NCBI GenBank assembly: GCA_038226175.1
Contig: JBBRQP010000131.1
Span: forward strand, 1-5,862
Reading direction: 5' to 3'
DNA: 5,862 nt
From: JBBRQP01 sp038226175
Lineage (GTDB): Bacteria; Cyanobacteriota; Cyanobacteriia; Gloeobacterales; Anthocerotibacteraceae
In this document: positions 1 through 5,435 of the stretch, piece after piece
How positions within the stretch are numbered: the first letter of the stretch is position 1
Layout of the letters: every line of letters starts with the position of its first letter
Notes under the pieces: model-generated
What the model saw: only the letters and a program-made list of their open reading frames with translations
Told to the model about the DNA's origin: nothing
The model's database searches: none
Position numbers and translations under genes: made by a program

Positions 1-88
1 ACCAAATAATTTGCAGGTGGGTGCGTTCCACCCCGTCCGTTGCTTGGCGGTAGCGCTTTTCTAATTCTTCCACACTCAGGTGGTTCAC
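1..88 (-). CDS. IS630-type transposase, N-terminal fragment (runs off the window)
   Basis: The reading frame starts at a GTG (86-88) and gives MNHLSVEELEKRYRQATDGV, followed by ERTHLQIIW, before it leaves the window. This matches the helix-turn-helix N-terminal region of cyanobacterial IS630-type transposases, which bind the terminal repeats; the DDE catalytic domain would lie outside. An in-frame GTG farther upstream (107-109) is possible, but AAGG sits too close to it to act as a ribosome site. The same 29 codons are repeated on the plus strand at the other end of the window. Whether this copy is complete cannot be seen. Confidence 0.7.
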   Translation of the reverse strand, partial: MNHLSVEELEKRYRQATDGVERTHLQIIW

Positions 89-138
89 AAGACTGAGGTT
101 CTTTACCACACCTTATTCTATAAGCGGAAAGTGTATTA
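1..138 (-). mobile_element. IS630-type insertion sequence, left end (partial)
   Basis: This segment is an exact reverse complement of 5722-5859, 138 bases without a mismatch. It holds the IS tip and the start of a transposase gene that reads leftwards out of the window. The inner edge carries TA (137-138), which suits the TA target duplication known for the IS630/Tc1 superfamily. The flanking base pairs just inside differ from those at the right copy (GA here, GTT there), so the two copies sit at separate target sites. The family call rests on the encoded N-terminus. The exact tip of the element is inferred from where the two copies stop matching. Confidence 0.75.
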
Positions 139-165
139 GATACTGACCTGTAGCGGTTAATGAAG

Positions 166-189
166 CAAAAATCCCCTTTCTTTAGGGAT
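166..189 (-). terminator. Putative intrinsic terminator of the Xre-RES operon
   Basis: On the minus strand ATCCC (185-189) can pair with GGGAT (171-175) around a short A/G-rich loop, and is followed by TTTTT (166-170). The loop contains the TAA stop codon of the RES gene. The stem is only five pairs, so the call is tentative. It would separate the TA operon from the outward-reading IS630 transposase. Confidence 0.4.
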
Positions 190-745
190 GGTGATTTGTC
201 AATTGGAAAGTTCCGTCATCGGTGGTAGAGAAGATGAAGTAGCTAGGATCATCGCGCAGGGGATCGCTGAGGAGTTTTTCGAGAAAGATGGCTATGACCC
301 AACGTTCCGGCTTGTCTAAAAAAGCCATGGCAGGAACGAGGATGCCTTGGGCAATGGTAGTTTTGCGTACAAGTTGAGCGACGGCACGGGCTTGTTCAAT
401 TTCGAGGAAGCAGAATGGGGAGTTCTGTAAGGAAAGTTCCTGCCAGAGTTGAGGGGTACGCAGGTCGATGATGTAATCGAGAGCAAGTTCTAATCGCCAG
501 ACGCGGCGGATTTGGGTTTTGGCCGCGAGGGTGGTGGAACGGTCAATCTGCAAATGTTTAGCGTACTCATCGAGGGCTACGTCTCTTTCGCCTGCGAGAT
601 AGAGGGTAGGTTGGCCTTCGAGATTCCAGCGATTGCTTTTGGCACGACGGCTAAAACGAAAGTCAAGTACACCATAGGGAGAGCCATCGGGGATATGGCG
701 CACACCGAAGCCTTGCCAGGGTTGTAGGAAGTCTGCAAGCGCCAC
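182..745 (-). CDS. RES-domain toxin (NAD+-targeting), Xre-RES toxin-antitoxin pair
   Basis: This 187-residue protein resembles RES-domain toxins, an ADP-ribosyltransferase-like fold whose studied members (for example MbcT) destroy cellular NAD+. What can be seen: an RWN motif with Arg39, a YLA strand with Tyr49, and Glu60 in LDEYAKH, which line up with the conserved Arg, Tyr and Glu of the family. The later segment GILVPAMAFL has Ala139 where I expect the signature Ser of R-E-S, so activity may be reduced. The GTG start (743-745) directly follows the TAG stop of the antitoxin gene, so translation is probably coupled; an AAGGA lies about 12 bases upstream, inside the antitoxin gene. The partner gene supports the family call. 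Whether it is an active toxin is open. Confidence 0.85.
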   Translation of the reverse strand: MALADFLQPWQGFGVRHIPDGSPYGVLDFRFSRRAKSNRWNLEGQPTLYLAGERDVALDEYAKHLQIDRSTTLAAKTQIRRVWRLELALDYIIDLRTPQLWQELSLQNSPFCFLEIEQARAVAQLVRKTTIAQGILVPAMAFLDKPERWVIAIFLEKLLSDPLRDDPSYFIFSTTDDGTFQLTNHHP

Positions 746-1087
746 CTAGTAACCGAGTCCTTCGTAGTCAGCAGCAAGAGCAGCGAGAACTTGGTCGTGT
801 TGACCAAGGCGGATCGTTTCGAGGGCTGAGTGACCATCGAAGATTGGTAAAGGGGTGCTCAGAAACTCGCGTAGGCCCTCACAGGTGTAAACGAGCAGTC
901 CAAGTTCTTCAATTTCTTTGAGTTTGGCTAAGGCGTTGCGGTGCTCTTGATTGGGGGAGACTTCGCCTTTTTCCCAACGTTCATAGGTTTTGGCACTGAC
1001 ATGGAGAATGCCACCCATACGCTCCCTTGATAGGGCAAGGCGAGTACGCAGATCACGCGGGTTGAGTAGTTGCAGTCCAGTAGACAT
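746..1087 (-). CDS. Xre/MbcA/ParS-type antitoxin of the RES toxin
   Basis: This 113-residue protein has two parts. Residues about 10-50 form a Xre-like helix-turn-helix (RTRLALSRERMGGILHVSAK, then TYERWEKGEVSP). The C-terminal part, about 68-113 (EGLREFLSTPLPIFDGHSAL onward), matches the toxin-binding domain formerly called DUF2384. In known pairs this domain blocks the NAD+ site of the RES toxin and the HTH represses the operon. The ATG (1085-1087) has a good AGGA ribosome site six bases upstream (1094-1097). The gene is first in the operon and abuts the toxin gene without a gap. A tandem palindrome about 50 bases upstream is the probable binding site. The gene looks intact. Confidence 0.88.
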   Translation of the reverse strand: MSTGLQLLNPRDLRTRLALSRERMGGILHVSAKTYERWEKGEVSPNQEHRNALAKLKEIEELGLLVYTCEGLREFLSTPLPIFDGHSALETIRLGQHDQVLAALAADYEGLGY

Positions 1088-1125
1088 GGCTATTCCTGAT
1101 GCGCATTGGTAGGGAATTTTGCTTT

Positions 1126-1163
1126 ATTATGGCAAAGTTGTCTAGACGGATGTCTAGACGGAT
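1126..1163 (-). promoter_or_regulatory. Putative promoter and tandem operator of the Xre-RES operon
   Basis: Two adjacent copies of the 12-mer gtctagacggat lie at 1140-1151 and 1152-1163. Each contains the perfect 8-base palindrome GTCTAGAC. On the minus strand TAGACA (1151-1156) resembles a -35 box and CATAAT (1126-1131) a -10 box, 19 bases apart, which is slightly long. The palindromes overlap the -35 region, as expected for an antitoxin that represses its own operon. Repeat and palindromes are seen directly; promoter and operator roles are inferred. Confidence 0.5.
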
Positions 1164-1297
1164 TAGATTTTCGAGGTAGCTGGATAATGCTGTGGATGTG
1201 GGGTATGCCCGGGCCGGACAATACGACTATATTCAAAGATTGGATATCATAAGTCAAGCCTGAACCCTGGTCTGGGTAATGAAAGTGTGGCTGTACG

Positions 1298-2735
1298 TTA
1301 CGGTGACTTTTCAGAAATTGCCTCTAGCGGTACAGCTCGCCTTGTTTGCTTGACAAACACCAATCCGTCGTAACTTCGGGCAAGCCGGATCAGCTCAAAA
1401 CTGCGTTGGGCTGTCATCATTCCTCCGTAAAAGTGGGCTTTTTGCTTCTTCACGAGCCATTTTTCTACGACCTGTGACCGAGCAGCATGGGAAAAATCGA
1501 CAAAATATAGGGGTGTTCCTACTTGGGTAAGTACATAAGGTAAAGTGTCCCTTGGGGCAGGCTCCAAGGCGACTGGCTTAACCACAGGTTTGCTGCCTGG
1601 GCTATCGAAAAATTGAGTTTGGAATGTTCCCCCATCAAACTCAAACCCTATAGTATATAAATCTTCTTTATGTATGGCCTTTAAAAAAGAACCCATTTGC
1701 TTTGTTGTTGGTTCACCAGCAGGAATTTCTTTGGGACGGTATGGGGAATCCAGGTAGTTGGGGCGGTACTCTGGGTCACGGTTGAGGTGTGAGTTGTGCG
1801 CCCAGACAAAAACTTTGCTGTTCGCTCCCTCCTGATTAAGAATCCATCCCACATTGTCTGCCATACCCCGATCACGCAATTCATTCCCAGCCGAGAAGCC
1901 CATTTCAAAAACATCCTTCTGAGCCAGTAGCATCATTTGTGCCGCCCGGAGCATCATTTGTGCCGCCCGGAGCATCATTGACCACTCATTTGCTGTCGAG
2001 CGGGAAACATAGAGCACTTGGTTATTCTGTAGCTGCTCTATGACAGTGCGTAATTTGCCCGCTACCTCTTCCTTGTGTTGAATTGCCTGTTCACGCCCGC
2101 TCTTACCGGACAATAATCGACGCTGCTCATTCACCTGAGCCTCGATATTGGATAAACGTGGGGTGAAGATATTGTCGATTCTGTCGAAGTATTGACGTAA
2201 TGCAGGGAATCCGTAAGTGAAAGCCTTTTGGGTATCAAAGCCGTAAAAATTTAACTTTCGCTGATGATGGAGATCCAAGTTGTACTGGCGCATCCACTCA
2301 ACTAACCCCAAAACCTCTTGAGTATTCCAACACCAGTAAGAGTTGGCGAGCACCGAAACTGGATCGCCTTGCCCACCATGCACATAGTCATTCAGTAGTG
2401 CCCCCTCAAGTAATGGAGTTTCCATAGCGAAGGCCGTGAACCCCTGCCGTTTGACAAGATATTCAAACACGCGGCGTTTGAATTGAAAGAAGTCGTGGGT
2501 GCCATGGGTAGCTTCTCCCATCGCCACAATGCGGTGGTGGGCGAGAAGTCGGGACAAAAATGCCAAGTCTTGGTCGGAGCCATCAGGTTCCACGGTGCGT
2601 AAGAGGGATGGCATTGGTACGCAACCAAGAGATAACTGCTTTGTCTGGGGTCTGGGCTGTGACACGAGCCGGGGATGCCAAAAGCAAAAGCAGGGTAGAA
2701 AATAGAAAGAGGTATGTCTTTGCTGAGTAGTTCAT
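1298..2735 (-). pseudogene. Erythromycin-esterase-family protein with signal peptide, frameshifted
   Basis: The main frame (1298-2665, nominal GTG start, 455 residues) holds an erythromycin esterase/EreA-EreB-like hydrolase domain: GEATHG with Glu51 and His54, Glu82 in AMETP, RDRGMADN (263-271), and VWAHNSH with His290 and His293. These are the family's active-site motifs. Its own N-terminus before RTVEP does not look like the family. In another frame, from ATG 2733-2735, the DNA encodes MNYSAKTYLF, a hydrophobic core, and a likely cleavage site after VTA (residue 27), then VISWLRTNAIPL, the family's usual lead-in. The frames join at PL|RT if one extra base is skipped near 2598-2605, giving about 478 residues. 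So the ancestor was probably an exported esterase-like hydrolase. Neither start has a clear ribosome site. A sequencing error is possible. Macrolide activity is not implied, since many family members act on unknown substrates. Confidence 0.8.
1929..1979. repeat. 21-bp in-frame tandem duplication inside the esterase gene
   Basis: A 21-base unit occurs twice in exact copies (1929-1949 and 1950-1970), followed by the first nine bases of a third copy (1971-1979). In the esterase frame it duplicates seven residues, seen as MLRAAQM twice within residues 231-245, in a helix-rich region ahead of the RDRGMADN motif. It keeps the frame. The two perfect copies suggest a recent slippage event, or polymorphism between strains. 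Confidence 0.95.
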
Positions 2736-2858
2736 GCATGAAATTCTACAATGTCCTAGACCTTGGTGTGGGTATATGGGGGTATGACCGTTTCTCCGGC
2801 ACGGTGGCACACAAATAGGAAATAGACAAAAACCTGCTCCCAGAGCGTTATGTGTAGG

Positions 2859-3029
2859 TTACTTCTGAAGATTAAGACCATCTACCCGTTCATCCAAGTA
2901 CTTATATAAAGTTGGCTTAGAAAGCTGCATCATCTGACAAATCTCCTGCACTGTGTACTTCTGCTCCTGATGCAGCCGGATTGCCAACTTCCACTTTTCT
3001 GGGTCAAGTGCTTTAGGTCTACGCCCCGC
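2859..3029 (-). pseudogene. Serine recombinase (resolvase/invertase), C-terminal remnant A
   Basis: The minus-strand frame reads GRRPKALDPEKWKLAIRLHQ, then YTVQEICQMMQLSKPTLYKYL, and stops at TAA (2859-2861). GRPKAL followed by a helix-turn-helix ending in TLYKYL is the typical C-terminal DNA-binding domain of Tn3-type resolvases and DNA invertases. The catalytic N-terminal domain is missing: at about 3027-3032 the sequence switches to a metallopeptidase gene on the opposite strand. The frame stays open to an ATG at 3080, so a 73-residue HTH protein could be made, but no ribosome site precedes any of the ATGs and the extra residues read antisense to the peptidase. I treat it as a remnant. It is about 90% identical to the end of remnant B. 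Confidence 0.75.
2885..2993. repeat. 109-bp direct repeat, copy A (recombinase HTH)
   Basis: This segment aligns without gaps to 4626-4734, with 11 differences by my hand count (about 90% identity), in the same orientation. It covers the recombinase helix-turn-helix coding region. The pair brackets the ImmA fragment and the PIN toxin-antitoxin operon. The divergence argues for two separately acquired or anciently duplicated copies and not for a fresh duplication. Confidence 0.9.
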
Positions 3030-3350
3030 TTGATAGTTCATAATGATACTATTCATAGACAGGCTGCTAACATTGCCCATGAGTTAAGCCACGCAATTCT
3101 TGGACACCCACCAATGGAAGTCTTTAATGATAGTAGATGTAGAAATATTAATGCAGAGCAAGAAGCTGCAGCAAACTAGCTTGGCTCTGCTTTGCTGATT
3201 TCCGAGGAGGCAGCATTACATATTGTGCGACAAAAAATTCCGATATCAGAAGCATCTTGTCTTTATGGTGTGAGCACAGAAGTTATTAATATGCGTATAA
3301 ATTTGACAGGTGCTCAAAAGCGATTCAACACACACTATAGAAGATTTTAA
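3030..3350 (+). pseudogene. ImmA/IrrE-family metallopeptidase, C-terminal remnant with nonsense codon
   Basis: The plus strand encodes LIVHNDTIHRQAANIAHELS followed by HAILGHPP, the zinc-binding HExxH helix of ImmA/IrrE (DUF955) peptidases. Members of this family cleave repressors of mobile elements or stress regulons, or pair with Xre proteins. An in-frame TAG (3177-3179) interrupts AAN*LGSALLIS, at a place where the family commonly has Trp (TGG); a single G-to-A change would explain it. Beyond it the frame stays open through EEAALHIVR and SCLYGVSTEVINMRIN, the usual C-terminal helices, to TAA (3348-3350). The N-terminal part is missing and replaced by recombinase remnant A on the opposite strand. 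The gene is not functional as it stands unless the stop is read through. Confidence 0.8.
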
Positions 3351-3463
3351 ATTATCTTAAGCCTAATTTGATGCACATTCAGTTTCTGGGTTAAAGGCTT
3401 CTGAAATATTTCTACTTTATGAAAATGCAATTTTCTATCCAAATATGCACCTAACTTTTTTAC
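3351..3463. other. Short A/T-rich spacer between convergent genes
   Basis: This stretch separates the end of the ImmA remnant (plus strand) from the end of the PIN toxin gene (minus strand). I see no open frame of note. AAGAT and ATCTT can pair across 3341-3358 around the peptidase stop, but the stem is weak, and I would not call a terminator. Confidence 0.5.
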
Positions 3464-4057
3464 TCACGAATTTCGATATGTCATTGGATCATAGGGAGGA
3501 ATAACTAACTGTAAGTCATGACCAACTTTCCTTGCAAACTTAGGCGCAGGTGGGCTAAGTCTGGCAAGCATTTGCTCAATTGGCTTATTGCGTATTCTCG
3601 CCATATCGTTCAGCGTTTGAATAACAATGCCGTTATCAAGTTCATACAATACTCTCAGATATTCATCCGGGTGAGCTACAGTAATACCCCAAGGTGCCAT
3701 ATCAGCAGGCTTGAAGTGGCGGGTATTCATCGTGACAATTGTTTCTACCTGTCCACGGATTGCCGCCGCTAGGATATGCCTATCTTTAGGATCATTCGTA
3801 CATTGAGCGATGAAGACCTGATAATCAGTAATCATTGCTTCAGGAAATGCAGCTTTTGCCGCCGTAATTCGTGAAGCGACCCTTTGCTGAGGCCACTTCA
3901 GAACATCAATCATCGTGCGCTCTGTTTCCTGCCAAAGATAATCTGTCCATTTCGGCAGTAGCAGCCGTGGCCCCTCAGCAAGACGCAAAAAGAGGTCTGA
4001 GAGAGATGATTCCGCAAGAACATTCGCATCAAGCACGACCGAGTAATCAGCCCTCAT
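3464..4057 (-). CDS. PIN-domain toxin (VapC-like ribonuclease)
   Basis: This 197-residue protein carries a PIN domain over about residues 5-125, the fold of VapC-type Mg2+-dependent RNases that cut tRNA or rRNA. Visible acidic residues: Asp10 in VVLDANVL, Glu44 in WQET, and Asp92 in NDPKDRHILAAAI. The fourth position is MNTRHF with Asn111, as in the larger PIN_3-like group where an N..F motif replaces the last acid. A C-terminal extension of about 70 residues goes beyond short VapC proteins. The ATG (4055-4057) follows an AGGAG ribosome site that overlaps the antitoxin stop codon, with eight bases between the genes, so expression is coupled. The reading frame is intact. The RNA target cannot be told from sequence. 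Confidence 0.85.
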   Translation of the reverse strand: MRADYSVVLDANVLAESSLSDLFLRLAEGPRLLLPKWTDYLWQETERTMIDVLKWPQQRVASRITAAKAAFPEAMITDYQVFIAQCTNDPKDRHILAAAIRGQVETIVTMNTRHFKPADMAPWGITVAHPDEYLRVLYELDNGIVIQTLNDMARIRNKPIEQMLARLSPPAPKFARKVGHDLQLVIPPYDPMTYRNS

Positions 4058-4062
4058 GGCTT

Positions 4063-4067
4063 CTCCT
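4063..4067 (-). promoter_or_regulatory. Ribosome-binding site of the PIN toxin gene, overlapping the antitoxin stop
   Basis: On the minus strand AGGAG lies five bases before the toxin ATG and shares bases with the antitoxin TAG stop (4066-4068). This favours re-initiation by ribosomes finishing the antitoxin and fixes the toxin start. Confidence 0.75.
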
Positions 4068-4530
4068 ACTCAGCGCGTGTCAGGTCGACATACTCAGCAT
4101 CAAGGTCTGCATCCACCAATTCTTTCGTCATCTGGTCGAGGATAACGCGCCGTTCGTGGCTGCGAGTCTGCCGATAGGTAACTAAATCCTTAAAGAGTAC
4201 TCTGCGATGAGTCCCAACGCGATGAAAAGGCAGTTTTCCTTGTTCCAAGAGTTGAACAAAATACTGTCGAGAAACCCCTAAGTAATTCGCTGCGGCTTGG
4301 GTGGTAAAGGCATTATCTTCATGAACCAGGAACACAGCCTCATTACGTTGCATGGCCCGAAGAATTTCCAGAAAGATATCATTCACAGCTTGGGGCAACT
4401 CAATCACATAATCTCCATCCTTACTCAGGAGCATTGGACGGGTTTCTGTTTCTAGTGCGCGGTAAAGCTGTTGCTTGTCTTCATCAGACAGGCTTGCTGG
4501 GTCAAAACGGGTTTCTGTAATGGTGCTCAT
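4066..4530 (-). CDS. Antitoxin with excisionase/MerR-like helix-turn-helix, partner of the PIN toxin
   Basis: From ATG 4528-4530 this gives 154 residues (MSTITETRFDPASL...). The middle contains FTTQAAANYLGVSRQYFVQL followed by KLPFHRVGTHRRVLFKDL, a clear excisionase-type (HTH_17) winged-helix DNA-binding domain. The N-terminal 75 residues (with LLSKDGDYVIELPQAVNDIF) and the acidic tail after the HTH (DQMTKELVDADLDAEYVDL) are not recognised; the tail is a good candidate for binding the toxin. An in-frame ATG at 4561-4563 would add MLIAFVADTRA, but those residues look like promoter DNA and neither start has a strong ribosome site; I prefer the shorter form. The gene sits directly upstream of the PIN toxin gene in the usual antitoxin-first order. 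It is not a VapB of the AbrB or ribbon-helix-helix type. Confidence 0.8.
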   Translation of the reverse strand: MSTITETRFDPASLSDEDKQQLYRALETETRPMLLSKDGDYVIELPQAVNDIFLEILRAMQRNEAVFLVHEDNAFTTQAAANYLGVSRQYFVQLLEQGKLPFHRVGTHRRVLFKDLVTYRQTRSHERRVILDQMTKELVDADLDAEYVDLTRAE

Positions 4531-4558
4531 AGCTCTAGTATCGGCTACAAACGCTATA

Positions 4559-4571
4559 AGCACAACTTGCT
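4559..4571. promoter_or_regulatory. Possible operator upstream of the PIN antitoxin gene
   Basis: AGCA-CAACT-TGCT is a short inverted repeat about 30 bases upstream of the preferred antitoxin start. It is a plausible binding site for the HTH antitoxin, but a four-base arm can arise by chance. Confidence 0.2.
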
Positions 4572-4584
4572 GTACTCTAGGAGG

Positions 4585-4948
4585 TCACTCTGGGAGATTG
4601 TAGCCTTGCTCGTTGAAACTAGCTTCCCGTTCATCCAAGTACTCATACAACGTCGGCTTAGAAAGCTGCATCATCCTGCAAATCTCCTGCACCGTGTACT
4701 TCTGCTCCTAATAAAGCCGGATTGCCAACTTCCATCAAGTCAATGAGGTCTTTCAGGCTCCGAACCAAACGGTCAAGTCGCCAAATCACTAAAGTATCGC
4801 CAGTGCGAATTACTTTAAGAGCCGTGATTAAACCGAGACGGTCGGCCTTAGCCCCAGAAATTTTGTCGCACCCCGTTGTCTTGAGTGCATCACTTTGTAG
4901 GTCAAGATTTTGGTCATCGGTGGAGATAGGGGCGTAGCCAATGAGCAT
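4585..4948 (-). pseudogene. Serine recombinase (resolvase/invertase) with internal deletion, remnant B
   Basis: From ATG 4946-4948 the frame gives MLIGYAPISTDDQNLDLQ, then SGAKADRLGLITALKVIR and DTLVIWRLDRLVRSLKDLID, the N-terminal catalytic domain of a serine recombinase with the nucleophile Ser in IST. Three defects show decay. GYAP replaces GYAR, losing a conserved active-site Arg. A few residues normally found between CDKI and SGAKAD are absent. At LMEV (about 4734) the sequence jumps straight into the C-terminal HTH in another frame (WKLAIRLY, then TVQEICRMMQLSKPTLYEYL), with a TAG after RLY, ending at TGA (4585-4587). The catalytic-domain frame itself ends at 4658. Compared with the family's usual length of about 190 residues, some 70-80 residues are missing between the parts. 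Confidence 0.85.
4626..4734. repeat. 109-bp direct repeat, copy B (recombinase HTH)
   Basis: This is the partner of 2885-2993, same orientation, about 90% identical and equal in length. It covers the HTH part of recombinase remnant B. Its right edge coincides with the internal-deletion junction of that remnant. Confidence 0.9.
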
Positions 4949-5168
4949 CAGGGTAAAGAAACATAGCCAAAGTGATTTTAGTTTAACTTAGATTGTTTTA
5001 TTGAGTTTATTGACGGCTAGGAAGTTGATTGCTCGTTGGTAATTCCAATATGCAAGAAAGTAAGAAAGAGGTTTCTTTCTGCTACCACACTAAGACTGTA
5101 GTACGCCTCAACCCAAACCCCTTTTTTCTGATGTTTCATTGAAGACTCTCCCCCTCACAATCACAAAT
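4949..5168. other. Non-coding spacer between divergent remnants
   Basis: About 220 bases separate the recombinase remnant B start (minus) from the Rpn-like fragment start (plus). I see no credible open frame on either strand. AGAAAG and CTTTCT near 5075-5095 form a short inverted repeat with no T-tract. No clear promoter stands out for either remnant. Confidence 0.5.
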
Positions 5169-5435
5169 ATGTCTATCGATCATGACCAGCTTTTCAAGCA
5201 ACTTCTGGCCACCTTTTTTCTGGACTTCCTGGATTTATTCTTCCCAGAGGTTTTGACCTACTTGGACCCGGACTCTTTGATTTTTTTGGAATAGGAGTTT
5301 TTCACCGATATTCCCTTGGGCGAGAAGAAGCTCCTGGATATTGTCGTCAAAGCTCGATTCAAGGATGGGGCTAAGAACCTGGGTGTGTCTGTGCCAACTC
5401 TGTACCGCTGGGTTCCAGCCTCCGCAAATCCCTAA
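5169..5435 (+). pseudogene. Rpn/PD-(D/E)XK-like nuclease fragment fused to a recombinase C-terminus
   Basis: From ATG 5169-5171 the frame reads MSIDHDQLFKQLLATFF, then LDLFFPEVLTYLDPDSLIFL, the typical start of the cyanobacterial Rpn-family recombination-promoting nuclease/putative transposase (often with DUF4351). An in-frame TAG (5292-5294) stops it after 41 codons. In the same frame EFFTDIPLGEKK and DIVVKARFKD continue the family pattern. At about 5370 the homology ends and AKNLGVSVPTLYRWVPASAN follows to TAA (5433-5435). That tail resembles the Hin-type recombinase C-terminal helix-turn-helix (VSTLYRYFPAS), so it is probably a third recombinase remnant joined in frame. The nuclease catalytic core is lost. 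No ribosome site precedes the ATG. Confidence 0.65.

Noticed and set aside
512..727. Plus-strand open frame opposite the RES gene.
   Set aside because: It is a mirror of the RES coding sequence with no recognisable domain and no ribosome site.
1200..1222. Terminator around the GGGTATGCCCGGG sequence.
   Set aside because: The stem is only three pairs in its best form and no T-tract follows on either strand.
1929..1979. Start of a CRISPR-like or spacer-repeat array.
   Set aside because: The copies abut without spacers and lie in frame inside a coding region.
2859..3080. A complete 73-residue HTH protein from ATG 3080.
   Set aside because: The first residues read antisense to the HELSH region of a metallopeptidase gene and no ribosome site precedes the ATGs; it is better explained as a truncated recombinase end.
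4066..4563. The longer antitoxin start at 4561-4563.
   Set aside because: The added 11 residues show no family-like features and the DNA there carries the likely promoter and operator; the ATG at 4528-4530 is more plausible, though not proven.
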